Source: UBA6065 sp038063975 (GTDB lineage Bacteria > Patescibacteriota > Minisyncoccia > Phycocordibacterales > UBA6065). From it: a stretch of DNA of 7,286 bases. The stretch covers positions 1-7,286 of the forward strand of contig JBBTTY010000019.1 in assembly GCA_038063975.1 (NCBI GenBank), read 5' to 3'. This document shows, one piece after another, positions 1 to 4,718 of the stretch (within the stretch, counting starts at the first letter, position 1; the number at the start of each line of letters is the position of its first letter). A program made the translations under genes and the position numbers. Below the pieces are notes generated by a model. That model saw only the letters and a program-made list of their open reading frames with translations, was not told where the DNA came from and did no database searches.

Positions 1-294
1 AAAGGCAAAGCGACGACCACCGGATACCACGCGAGCTACACGGCGTATATTGAGCATCACACTGTCATATTCAGGCTTCGCACGAGGAGTGCGACTATCT
101 CCTTTACGACCACCACGTCCTCCTCTACCTCCACTTCGCAGTCCGCGAGAATCTCTCTCGTCTCGAGCCACCTTTGGTGCATCTGCAACAGCGGGAACTT
201 CTGTGGCAACGATTTCCGCAGGTACAGGAATAATTACTCCATGTACGATTGGAATTTCCCTCTCCTCTATTTTATTTTCTTTTTCGGTATTCAT
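1..294 (-). CDS. rpsE: 30S ribosomal protein uS5, N-terminal part (cut by window edge)
   Basis: The first 98 codons of uS5, which sits where the head and body of the 30S subunit meet and contributes to decoding accuracy. Residues 81-98 match the start of the conserved S5 domain: the segment IRRVARVVSGGRRFAF aligns with the family's NRV..VVKGGR.FSF. Everything before it is an extension about 65 residues longer than in E. coli. It runs from an acidic and Val/Ala/Pro-rich stretch (about 1-45) into an Arg/Gly-rich stretch with GGRGGRGGR at 55-63, a flexible RNA-binding-like tail. The ATG at 292-294 is the only plausible start; it lies 22 nt after the rplR stop and has no Shine-Dalgarno site. The gene runs off the left edge, so most of the S5 fold is not visible. 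Confidence 0.95.
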   Translation of the reverse strand, partial: MNTEKENKIEEREIPIVHGVIIPVPAEIVATEVPAVADAPKVARDERDSRGLRSGGRGGRGGRKGDSRTPRAKPEYDSVMLNIRRVARVVSGGRRFAF

Positions 295-316
295 GCTGTT
301 TATTCTATTTGTAAAT

Positions 317-700
317 TTAGAATTTCAAACCACCATCGCGTGCGCCTTCTGCCAGGGCTTTGACTCGCCCTCGGTAGCCGAAACCGCCACGATCAAATAC
401 AACTGATTTTATTTTCATAGCCAGAGCTTTTTCGGCAATCGTTTTGCCTACCTTCGTTGCCATATCTACTTTCTTTGCGTTAGTTTTGCCAGCTTTGATT
501 TTCCTTCCCTTTGTACCCTTTCCTTCGAGAGACGAAGCAGAAATAAGCGTTCGTGCATTTTCATCGTCTATGAGCTGAACATACATATATTTATTTGACC
601 GAAAGACGGAGAGACGAGGTATTTTCGCCGTGCCGAAAATACGTGTGCGGATTTTCACGTGTCTTCGATCTCTCTTTTGTTTTTTAATATTTTTGCTCAT
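317..700 (-). CDS. rplR: 50S ribosomal protein uL18
   Basis: uL18 binds 5S rRNA and, with uL5, anchors it in the central protuberance of the 50S subunit. At 127 residues it is slightly longer than the usual 115-120. The basic N-terminus (1-20) is followed by the family segment IPRLSVFRSNKYMYVQLIDD (27-46). The C-terminus carries the signature VFDRGGFGYRGRVKALAEGA (101-120), which contacts 5S rRNA. An added basic Lys/Gly/Thr stretch at about 59-77 makes up the extra length. It lies 35 nt after rplF and 22 nt before rpsE in the spc order, and stops with TAA. Upstream of the ATG is an A-rich stretch (GCAAAAATAT) and no clear ribosome-binding site. Confidence 0.97.
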   Translation of the reverse strand: MSKNIKKQKRDRRHVKIRTRIFGTAKIPRLSVFRSNKYMYVQLIDDENARTLISASSLEGKGTKGRKIKAGKTNAKKVDMATKVGKTIAEKALAMKIKSVVFDRGGFGYRGRVKALAEGARDGGLKF

Positions 701-735
701 ATATTTTTGCTCGATCTAAACTTCGACTATATTGA

Positions 736-1263
736 TTAGGCTGCTTTTTTGCCTTGCTTTCTGCGGATAACTTCGCCTTCGTATCGGATACCTTTACCCT
801 TGTAAGGTTCCGGCTTTTTTAAGGCTCTCACTTTTGAAGCAAAGCCGCCTACAGACTCGTTTGAAACTCCTGTTATGGTGATAATATTTTTATCAGCTGT
901 TACTTTTAGATCTTTCGGAATTTCAATCGAAACTGGATGAGAGAAACCGAGGGCCATTTCCAGCTTGTCGCCCTTTACATCCGATTTAAAACCTATGCCT
1001 TCGACAATGAGCCTTTTTGTAAAGCCGATATTTACGCCTTTTATCATATTTTTCAAATGTGAAGCATATGTACCCCAGAGCATATAATTTTCTGGTCGAT
1101 GAAGTATGACTAGAACCGTATTATTCTCTGTTTTAAATTCAATGCCGGGTTTAAAAGTGCGGGACAGCTCACCAAGAGGACCTCTCACGGATACATGAAC
1201 ACCGTCAACTTTTACTTCAGTTTTTTCAGGGATTATTATTGGTTTTTTTGCGACGCGCGACAT
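736..1263 (-). CDS. rplF: 50S ribosomal protein uL6
   Basis: uL6 lies at the base of the L7/L12 stalk near the sarcin-ricin loop, where translation factors bind. The 175 residues are close to the usual 175-180, so the protein is complete with both alpha/beta repeats. The start SRVAKKPIIIP (2-12) is typical, the first domain ends in GTYASHLKNMIKGV (64-77), and the C-terminal signature PEPYKGKGIRYEGEVIRRKQ (151-170) is nearly invariant in bacteria. The gene is 27 nt after rpsH and 35 nt before rplR. The ATG is preceded by CCAAAAAACC rather than a Shine-Dalgarno sequence. Stop is TAA. Nothing is missing or broken. Confidence 0.98.
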   Translation of the reverse strand: MSRVAKKPIIIPEKTEVKVDGVHVSVRGPLGELSRTFKPGIEFKTENNTVLVILHRPENYMLWGTYASHLKNMIKGVNIGFTKRLIVEGIGFKSDVKGDKLEMALGFSHPVSIEIPKDLKVTADKNIITITGVSNESVGGFASKVRALKKPEPYKGKGIRYEGEVIRRKQGKKAA

Positions 1264-1290
1264 GGTTTTTTGGTTTAAAAATAAGAAAAA

Positions 1291-1680
1291 TTACCAAATT
1301 GTGAAGAGGACCTCGCCACCGACCTTTTGTTTTCGCGCTTCATCATCCGAAATAATGCCTTTTGGCGTGGAAATAAACATCGAACCGTAACCCTGGACGA
1401 TGCGATGGATATCGGAATAACCACGGTAGAGGCGTTTGCTAGGCTTTGAGAGGCGCTTCACATCAGTTATACGCGCTTTGCCATTTACATAAATGAGACC
1501 GACTTCAAGAGTTTTTTTGATGGACTTCCCTTTCTTTACCCCCGGCTTTACATATCCTTTGCGAGCCAGAGCATCAACAACGGAAGAGGTGAAATTAGAA
1601 AGAGGAACGGAGACAACTTCCAACTTGGCGTTGCTTCCGTTTTTTAGTGTAGTTATTAAATTTGATATTGGATCTCTCAT
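1291..1680 (-). CDS. rpsH: 30S ribosomal protein uS8
   Basis: uS8 binds helix 21 of 16S rRNA and is a central-domain assembly protein; in E. coli it also represses the spc operon by binding its mRNA. The 129 residues match the family length. The N-terminus MRDPISNLITTLKNG and the C-terminal RNA-binding signature STPKGI (104-109), followed by DDEARKQKVGGEVLFTIW, are diagnostic. The 87-nt gap to rpsN upstream is the longest inside either ribosomal gene block. It contains a CTCGG/CCGAG inverted repeat and a direct AGTCCT repeat (1694-1699 and 1726-1731), but I see no convincing promoter or terminator there. The start is an ATG preceded by CTAAAAAAC; no Shine-Dalgarno site. Confidence 0.98.
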   Translation of the reverse strand: MRDPISNLITTLKNGSNAKLEVVSVPLSNFTSSVVDALARKGYVKPGVKKGKSIKKTLEVGLIYVNGKARITDVKRLSKPSKRLYRGYSDIHRIVQGYGSMFISTPKGIISDDEARKQKVGGEVLFTIW

Positions 1681-1767
1681 GTTTTTTAGCGTCTAGTCCT
1701 CGGCTGTTACTTATATTATCCCCCGAGTCCTACTGCCTAAATTAATATTCTTTTATTTTACCAGCTT

Positions 1768-1953
1768 TTACCAAGATGATTTTTTTATGCCTGGAATCAT
1801 GCCGTCGTTGGCAAGCTCTCTGAAACAGATTCTGCAGAGCCCGAACGAGCGCATAAAACCATTTTTCCTGCCACAACGGAAGCAACGTCGAACGATTCTC
1901 GAAGAGAACTTCGGTTTCTTGTTTGCCCGCGCTACGACTGAAGTTTTGGCCAT
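1768..1953 (-). CDS. rpsN: 30S ribosomal protein uS14, zinc-binding type
   Basis: uS14 binds the 16S rRNA in the head of the 30S subunit and is a late assembly protein. At 61 residues this is the short zinc-ribbon form (often called type Z). The four ligands are Cys24, Cys27, Cys40 and Cys43, in two CxxC motifs within VRRCFRCGRKNGF and GLCRICFRELA. The C-terminus GMIPGIKKSSW is the family signature. It is the first gene of the second transcription unit, with a near-consensus promoter (2002-2030) and a leader of about 40 nt. Unlike most ribosomal-protein genes here it has a Shine-Dalgarno-like GAGAG several nt before the ATG. Normally it would follow rplE directly; here about 1.6 kb of other DNA lies between them. 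Confidence 0.97.
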   Translation of the reverse strand: MAKTSVVARANKKPKFSSRIVRRCFRCGRKNGFMRSFGLCRICFRELANDGMIPGIKKSSW

Positions 1954-2001
1954 AATACTCTCTCTGAAAAAAATAAAGCCTCGAAAAAGCTTTGTTTCGC
2001 C

Positions 2002-2030
2002 ATACTAGCAAAGGTTTTTAGCCATGTCAA
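2002..2030 (-). promoter_or_regulatory. Near-consensus sigma-70 promoter driving rpsN-rpsE
   Basis: On the minus strand a perfect -35 TTGACA (2025-2030) is followed by a 17-nt spacer and a -10 TAGTAT (2002-2007, five of six consensus bases). Transcription would start near 1995, giving a leader of roughly 40 nt before the rpsN ATG. It lies exactly where the interrupting block ends, so it would keep the downstream ribosomal genes expressed even if transcripts from rpsS-rplE stop before this point. Confidence 0.8.
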
Positions 2031-2040
2031 ACGCTTGACA
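2025..2040. repeat. Inverted repeat TGTCAA-N4-TTGACA over the rpsN -35 element
   Basis: A perfect 6+4+6 inverted repeat places a TTGACA on each strand. The minus-strand half is the -35 of the rpsN promoter. It may be an operator, or the core of a back-to-back promoter pair (see 2035-2062). The match is exact but short, so chance is possible. Confidence 0.5.
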
Positions 2041-2062
2041 GAACTAGGTGACTTGCTACCAT
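2035..2062 (+). promoter_or_regulatory. Possible divergent promoter pointing away from rpsN
   Basis: On the plus strand TTGACA (2035-2040), a 16-nt spacer and TACCAT (2057-2062, four of six consensus bases) with an extended -10 TGC just upstream form a passable promoter. Transcription would start near 2069 and meet the GC-rich hairpin at 2093-2114 within about 50 nt. No recognisable gene follows on this strand, so any product would be a short RNA or a transcript antisense to the toxin gene. Confidence 0.3.
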
Positions 2063-2092
2063 AGGAGTACAAATGGCCACTAGGCCTGCTGA

Positions 2093-2114
2093 GGAGCCCC
2101 CGCAAGGGGGCTCC
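2093..2114. terminator. GC-rich 9-bp hairpin between the toxin gene and the rpsN promoter
   Basis: GGAGCCCCC (2093-2101) pairs perfectly with GGGGGCTCC (2106-2114) across the 4-nt loop GCAA, a GNRA-type loop when read on the plus strand. It starts 9 nt after the stop codon of the PemK-like gene on the minus strand. There is no T-run on that side. On the plus side it is followed by GTTCGTTTCC, a poor T-tract. It could be a weak bidirectional terminator, an mRNA 3'-end stabiliser, or the end of a short plus-strand RNA. Confidence 0.5.
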
Positions 2115-2123
2115 GTTCGTTTC

Positions 2124-2513
2124 CTATCCCAAAAGCGAAATCAACTTTCCTTTTATAATGGCAAACTGATATCCAGACAATTTGCGCACATACCTTCTAA
2201 ATCTCTTGACACTTAGAAGCCTTATTTGGGAAAGCATGAGAGAAAAGCATTTTCCATCATAAAATATCACGTGATGAAAAATATCATTTTTTACTGCAGT
2301 AGTCATAGGTATAACCCACGCTATTCTCTTATTAAATTTTCTCACCACCAGAACCGGTCTTTCAAATAATTCATTCTTGCCGTCTTCTTCGTCACCAATA
2401 TTTAATCCGATTGAACACCACCATATCTCCCTCTCACGAAAAATAAGTTCCCCAGCAGCTTTTATTTCAAGTTGTTTCTTTTCTTTATTCCACCTATCAA
2501 AATCTTTTTGCAT
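2124..2513 (-). CDS. PemK/MazF-family toxin-like protein, no adjacent antitoxin
   Basis: Probably a PemK/MazF-fold endoribonuclease, a family that cleaves mRNA and is usually the toxin of a type II toxin-antitoxin pair. The 129 residues comprise a charged N-terminal extension (about 1-25) and then a MazF-like core. Strand 1 is REREIWWCSIGLNIGDEEDG (26-45), and the FERPVLVV segment contains the expected Arg52-Pro53. IPMTT (68-72) sits where MazF has its conserved Thr, and SLMLSQIRLLS (91-101) resembles the ALADQVRSI strand. The start is supported by AGGA 7 nt upstream of the ATG. No antitoxin-sized gene lies on either side: upstream is a terminator and palindrome, downstream a hairpin and the rpsN promoter. 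It looks more AT-rich than its neighbours, which hints at acquisition. Family membership rests on pattern recognition only, and activity is not implied. Confidence 0.75.
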   Translation of the reverse strand: MQKDFDRWNKEKKQLEIKAAGELIFREREIWWCSIGLNIGDEEDGKNELFERPVLVVRKFNKRIAWVIPMTTAVKNDIFHHVIFYDGKCFSLMLSQIRLLSVKRFRRYVRKLSGYQFAIIKGKLISLLG

Positions 2514-2523
2514 GAAAGTATCC

Positions 2524-2538
2524 TATCAGGCCCTGATA
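2524..2538. promoter_or_regulatory. Palindrome TATCAGG-C-CCTGATA just upstream of the toxin gene
   Basis: A perfect 7+1+7 palindrome lies 10 nt upstream of the PemK-like ATG and touches its AGGA site. Palindromes in this position are typical operators of toxin-antitoxin and other autoregulated genes. Read as RNA it could form a 6-bp hairpin with a GGC loop next to the ribosome-binding site. No regulator is encoded nearby. Confidence 0.5.
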
Positions 2539-2564
2539 AAGAAAATATGAATTTTTTATGAAGA

Positions 2565-2606
2565 AAATATAAAAAAACAATCCCCTTGCATTCGTGCGAG
2601 GGGATT
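2565..2606 (-). terminator. Intrinsic terminator after the tryptophan-rich protein gene
   Basis: On the minus strand AATCCCCT pairs with AGGGGATT (8 bp). After one C-A mismatch, GCA pairs with TGC around a CGAA loop (whole stem 2579-2606). It is followed at once by G, seven T and a further T-rich stretch (2565-2578). This is a textbook Rho-independent terminator in the direction of the operon, 57 nt beyond the stop of the 199-residue gene. It should end most transcription from rpsS-rplE and the hypothetical gene before the toxin gene. Confidence 0.88.
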
Positions 2607-2624
2607 GGAAGGTCTAAAGCCAAG

Positions 2625-2648
2625 GTTCCAAGCACCAGTGCTTAGAAT
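2625..2648. repeat. Imperfect hairpin in the 3' untranslated region of the hypothetical gene
   Basis: AAGCAC and GTGCTT (2630-2643) form the inner stem, extended outward by GGTTC with GAATC through one mismatch and one G-T pair. It lies between the stop codon at 2663 and the strong terminator. It has no T-run and may only protect the 3' end. Confidence 0.35.
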
Positions 2649-2662
2649 CAAAGGTCTCAGTT

Positions 2663-3262
2663 CTAACTTGCGGAAACAGCTGCCGGACTGTAGTCGTGCC
2701 AAACGACGTCAAGCCAGTTGTAGTCCCAACACCACCTGCCGCCGTGCCAATAGAGGTAACGGACACAAGAGCCGCTGTTAGCGTGGCAGTAGATCGTGCC
2801 CCAGAAGAAAATTGCTTTATCCTTCCACTTCACGGGAATGAAGTGTGGATTGGCGAGATAAAACTCCAACAACTGGGCTCCGTAAACGGGGACGTTACCG
2901 AGCTTCTTGCGAAGTTTGTTGCCCTCGATTACTTTGCTGTTCTTCTGGTCAAGGTCGAGATAAAGCGCAATCTTTGCGGGGTTGAATTCCATGAATCCTT
3001 TGACCCGTCTCAGCAACTGTTCGTTGTCTGGCAAGATCGTCCAGCCGTCGGGAATGAGAGGAAGCTTGTCGAAATCCACCACATACTTGAGGATTTTCAC
3101 TTCGGCGCAACCAAGGAGGACTTCACGGAAAAGTCCGAGATTGTTCCCCAAGGTCATCTTGTGGATTAGGTCCGAAGTCCATTCGCCATTTTCAGGGCGA
3201 TTCATAGCCATTTCAAGTGCGTGACTATTGCCACCACTGAGGACAAACTTGTCAGTTTTCAT
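2663..3262 (-). CDS. Uncharacterised 199-residue protein with tryptophan/aromatic-rich C-terminus
   Basis: Function unknown. There is no signal peptide or membrane segment. The protein appears bipartite. Residues 1-120 are mixed charged and hydrophobic, ending in KNSKVIEGNKLRKKLGN. Residues about 122-199 are strikingly aromatic: Trp at 146, 154, 172, 177, 179, 183 and 188, many Tyr, Cys at 159, 166 and 178, and motifs FFWGTIY (152-158), VRYLYW (167-172) and PAAVSAS at the end. From memory this C-terminal pattern recurs in hypothetical proteins of Parcubacteria, but I cannot verify that here. The start is supported by AGGAG 11 nt upstream of the ATG. It lies in the block interrupting the spc operon, between repeat A and a strong terminator. 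Its base composition looks more GC-rich than the neighbours (a hand-counted stretch, 2701-2760, is 33 of 60), consistent with separate ancestry. Confidence 0.8.
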   Translation of the reverse strand: MKTDKFVLSGGNSHALEMAMNRPENGEWTSDLIHKMTLGNNLGLFREVLLGCAEVKILKYVVDFDKLPLIPDGWTILPDNEQLLRRVKGFMEFNPAKIALYLDLDQKNSKVIEGNKLRKKLGNVPVYGAQLLEFYLANPHFIPVKWKDKAIFFWGTIYCHANSGSCVRYLYWHGGRWCWDYNWLDVVWHDYSPAAVSAS

Positions 3263-3284
3263 GACCTGTTTTTCTCCTAGTTTT

Positions 3285-3310
3285 GCAACTTGTACACCAG
3301 TACGTGTTGC
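3285..3310. repeat. Hairpin in the leader of the hypothetical gene
   Basis: On the plus strand GCAAC-TT-GTAC-ACCA-GTAC-GT-GTTGC forms 5 bp and 4 bp of stem around a 2x2 internal loop. In the minus-strand transcript it lies just upstream of the AGGAG site and could modulate translation. No known riboswitch is recognised. Confidence 0.3.
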
Positions 3311-3358
3311 GGTTTTATCCGGCGAACCCCGAGTAATTCAAGGTTCTATTCACTAAAT

Positions 3359-3387
3359 ATTAAATCACAATTATCAATTTTATGCAA
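3359..3387 (-). promoter_or_regulatory. Weak candidate promoter for the hypothetical gene
   Basis: On the minus strand TTGCAT (3382-3387, three of six consensus bases) is followed by 17 nt and TTTAAT (3359-3364, five of six). It starts immediately outside repeat A, in AT-rich DNA about 100 nt before the hypothetical gene. If repeat A stops transcription leaving rplE, a promoter is needed about here. Confidence 0.3.
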
Positions 3388-3388
3388 A

Positions 3389-3523
3389 AGAAACAAAAAA
3401 GCGAAAGGAAGTCTACGAGCGAAGACTTTCGGAGGACGTGAAGACGTCCGAGAACGAGACGTCTGGCCAGTAGGCCGGAACGTCGTGCTGAGCGAGTAAA
3501 CTTCCTTTCGCTTTTTTGTTTCT
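3389..3523 (+). repeat. Structured repeat copy A: 77-nt conserved core inside 24-bp perfect arms
   Basis: Outer arms 3389-3412 and 3500-3523 are exact reverse complements (24 bp). Inside lies the core 3417-3493, which matches copy B at 69 of 77 positions in inverted orientation. Core hairpins on the plus strand: CGAA-GACT-TTCG (3420-3431); GGACGT-GAAG-ACGTCC (3434-3449); and CTGGCC-AGTA-GGCCGG (3463-3478), extended below by GACGT/ACGTC (3458-3462, 3480-3484) past a bulged A. The arm ends in a T-run on both strands (CGCTTTTTTGTTT), so the whole can act as a bidirectional terminator. In the operon direction it follows rplE directly, and its first bases are part of the rplE stop codon. The strand given is that of the core as written here. 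Whether it acts as DNA (mobile element) or RNA cannot be decided from one window. Confidence 0.85.
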
Positions 3524-4070
3524 AAACTTTCTTTATAGGAAATCCCAATAATTCCAAGAATTTTTTTGTCTCTTCTTTTTTCTTTACGTTCGTTACAACA
3601 GTAACACCTAAACCGAAGACATCTTTGAGTTCTTCATCGGAAGTTTCCGGAAAGATTGAGTGCTCGCGTACACCTATAGAATATCCGCCCATACCATCTA
3701 CTGATGTGGCTGGCAGTCCGCGGAAGTCTTTTGTCCTAGGCAGGGCAATGTTGACCAGTTTTTCCAAAAAGTTCCACATGGTGTTACCGCGCAGAGTTAC
3801 TTGATAGCCCATAGGATCTCCTTCCCTGCTCTTGAAGCCTGCAATAGATTTCTTTGCACCGCGCAGAACTGGTTTCTGACCGGTTATTTTGGCTATACGG
3901 TCACCTGCGAGCTCAACTTTTTTCTTATCCTTGAAAGAACCAATACCTGCCGCTACCACAACCTTCAAAATTTTTGGGGCTTGCATGACATTTGTATAGC
4001 CGAAGTCATTTTTCATGACCTCAAACGCTTGATGCTGTTTTTCTTTTAGGGTTTTCATGGGATTTGTCAT
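3522..4070 (-). CDS. rplE: 50S ribosomal protein uL5
   Basis: uL5 binds 5S rRNA in the central protuberance and contacts the P-site tRNA and the 30S head. The 182 residues are normal for the family. Signatures are TGQKPVLRGAKKSIAGFKSR (63-82), MWNFLEKLVNIALPRTKDF (98-116) with the following RGL, and GGYSIGVREHSIFPE (128-142). Two starts are possible, Met1 and Met5 (MKTLKEKQ); neither has a Shine-Dalgarno site, and the upstream one is kept. It is 17 nt after rplX. Oddly it ends in TAG, while the eleven other complete ribosomal-protein genes here end in TAA, and that stop overlaps the arm of repeat A. The insertion may have rewritten its 3' end. The next gene should be rpsN but is a hypothetical gene. 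Confidence 0.97.
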   Translation of the reverse strand: MTNPMKTLKEKQHQAFEVMKNDFGYTNVMQAPKILKVVVAAGIGSFKDKKKVELAGDRIAKITGQKPVLRGAKKSIAGFKSREGDPMGYQVTLRGNTMWNFLEKLVNIALPRTKDFRGLPATSVDGMGGYSIGVREHSIFPETSDEELKDVFGLGVTVVTNVKKKEETKKFLELLGFPIKKV

Positions 4071-4087
4071 AAAATTTGTATCAGAAA

Positions 4088-4312
4088 TTATTTTTTGGCG
4101 ACTAGTTTTACATTTGACGCATGGAGAGGCATCTCTTTTTCTATAATCTGGCCTTTTGCTCCTTGTTTTTTTGGCTTAGAGTGACGTTTTGATTTGTTTA
4201 TGCCGGCGATAATTACTTTATTGTCTTTGGGTATGGCCAGAACGACTTCACCTGATTGACCTTTGTCTTTACCGGCTATGATTATCACCTTGTCTCCTTT
4301 TTTTATGTGCAT
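4088..4312 (-). CDS. rplX: 50S ribosomal protein uL24, short form
   Basis: uL24 is an early assembly initiator that binds domain I of 23S rRNA near the exit of the peptide tunnel. The KOW motif is clear at the N-terminus: IKKGDKVIIIAGKDKGQSGE (3-22). Only 74 residues are present, against about 100 in most bacteria. After MPLHASNVKLV (61-71) the protein ends in AKK, where many homologues carry a further C-terminal segment, often with a Cys pair. The reading frame is intact and gene spacing is normal (9 nt after rplN, 17 nt before rplE), so this looks like a genuine short form rather than a broken gene. Confidence 0.96.
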   Translation of the reverse strand: MHIKKGDKVIIIAGKDKGQSGEVVLAIPKDNKVIIAGINKSKRHSKPKKQGAKGQIIEKEMPLHASNVKLVAKK

Positions 4313-4321
4313 ATATTTGAT

Positions 4322-4693
4322 TTAAACAATTTCAGCAGCATAGCTTGCGATAGTTTTAAAGCCTTTTTCAGCGATTTCTCTGGGAATCGGACCGAAAACT
4401 CGACCGGCCAGAGGCTCTGTTTTGCCTTTTTCAAGTATGACCACTGCATTCTCATCAAAACGAATATACGATCCGTCAGAGCGTTTTGTGGCGTTCACTG
4501 AACGGACAACCACGGCATGGAGGACATCTTTTTTCTTTACGGCTTTTCGAGGTTCTGCTTTTTGAACTGACAAAACGACAATGTCGCCTATATAAGCATA
4601 TCTTTTGGCCGCACTACCGAGCACTTTGAAAATACGGCCTATTTTGGCTCCTGAATTGTCCGCTATTTTTACTATTGATCGTGGCTGTAACAT
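4322..4693 (-). CDS. rplN: 50S ribosomal protein uL14
   Basis: uL14 lies at the subunit interface and forms an inter-subunit bridge with 16S rRNA. With the ATG at 4691-4693 the protein is 123 residues, the family length, and begins MLQPRSIVKIADNSGAK as expected. The reading frame stays open further upstream to 4810, but that part overlaps rpsQ and resembles no L14, so it is rejected as coding. Motifs are ADNSGA (11-16), FDENAVV (79-85) and RVFGPIPREI (98-107). It is 25 nt after rpsQ and 9 nt before rplX. No Shine-Dalgarno site is seen. Confidence 0.97.
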   Translation of the reverse strand: MLQPRSIVKIADNSGAKIGRIFKVLGSAAKRYAYIGDIVVLSVQKAEPRKAVKKKDVLHAVVVRSVNATKRSDGSYIRFDENAVVILEKGKTEPLAGRVFGPIPREIAEKGFKTIASYAAEIV

Positions 4694-4718
4694 GGTGATT
4701 TGATGATTACAATTTAAT

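Noticed and set aside
1681..1767. A separate promoter or S8-binding regulatory structure in the rpsN-rpsH gap
   Set aside because: TAATAT is present but without a good -35 at the right distance, and the only inverted repeat is 5 bp with a long loop; nothing resembles the known S8 mRNA site.
1742..2011. Minus-strand 89-residue reading frame overlapping rpsN
   Set aside because: It is a frame shadow of rpsN and its promoter; the rpsN frame has all four zinc cysteines and the S14 signature.
2075..2086. GGCCACTAGGCC as a third, decayed copy of the repeat hairpin (GGCCAGTAGGCC in A and B)
   Set aside because: Eleven of twelve bases agree, but the flanks do not align with the core apart from a short CTCAGCA-like stretch on the minus strand, and no long arms surround it. 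Chance is more likely.
2073..2219. Plus-strand 48-codon reading frame (ATG at 2073, AGGAG upstream)
   Set aside because: It runs through the GC-rich hairpin and then antisense through the 3' part of the toxin-like gene, and its product (MATRPAEEPPQGGSVRF...) resembles nothing known.
2696..3169. Plus-strand 157-residue reading frame opposite the hypothetical gene
   Set aside because: It lies wholly antisense to the minus-strand gene, has no ribosome-binding site, and the minus-strand product has a strong domain-like C-terminus, SD site and terminator.
3417..3493. The 77-nt core of the repeat as a tRNA or tRNA-like gene, given its length and three hairpins
   Set aside because: There is no T-loop consensus (GGTTCGAATCC-like), no acceptor stem closing the core, and no anticodon arm of the right size; hairpin spacing does not fit a cloverleaf.
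3389..3523. Repeats A and B as integron attC sites or CRISPR units
   Set aside because: There are no GTTRRRY/RYYYAAC core sites, no integrase gene, and only two copies 3.5 kb apart without regular spacing.
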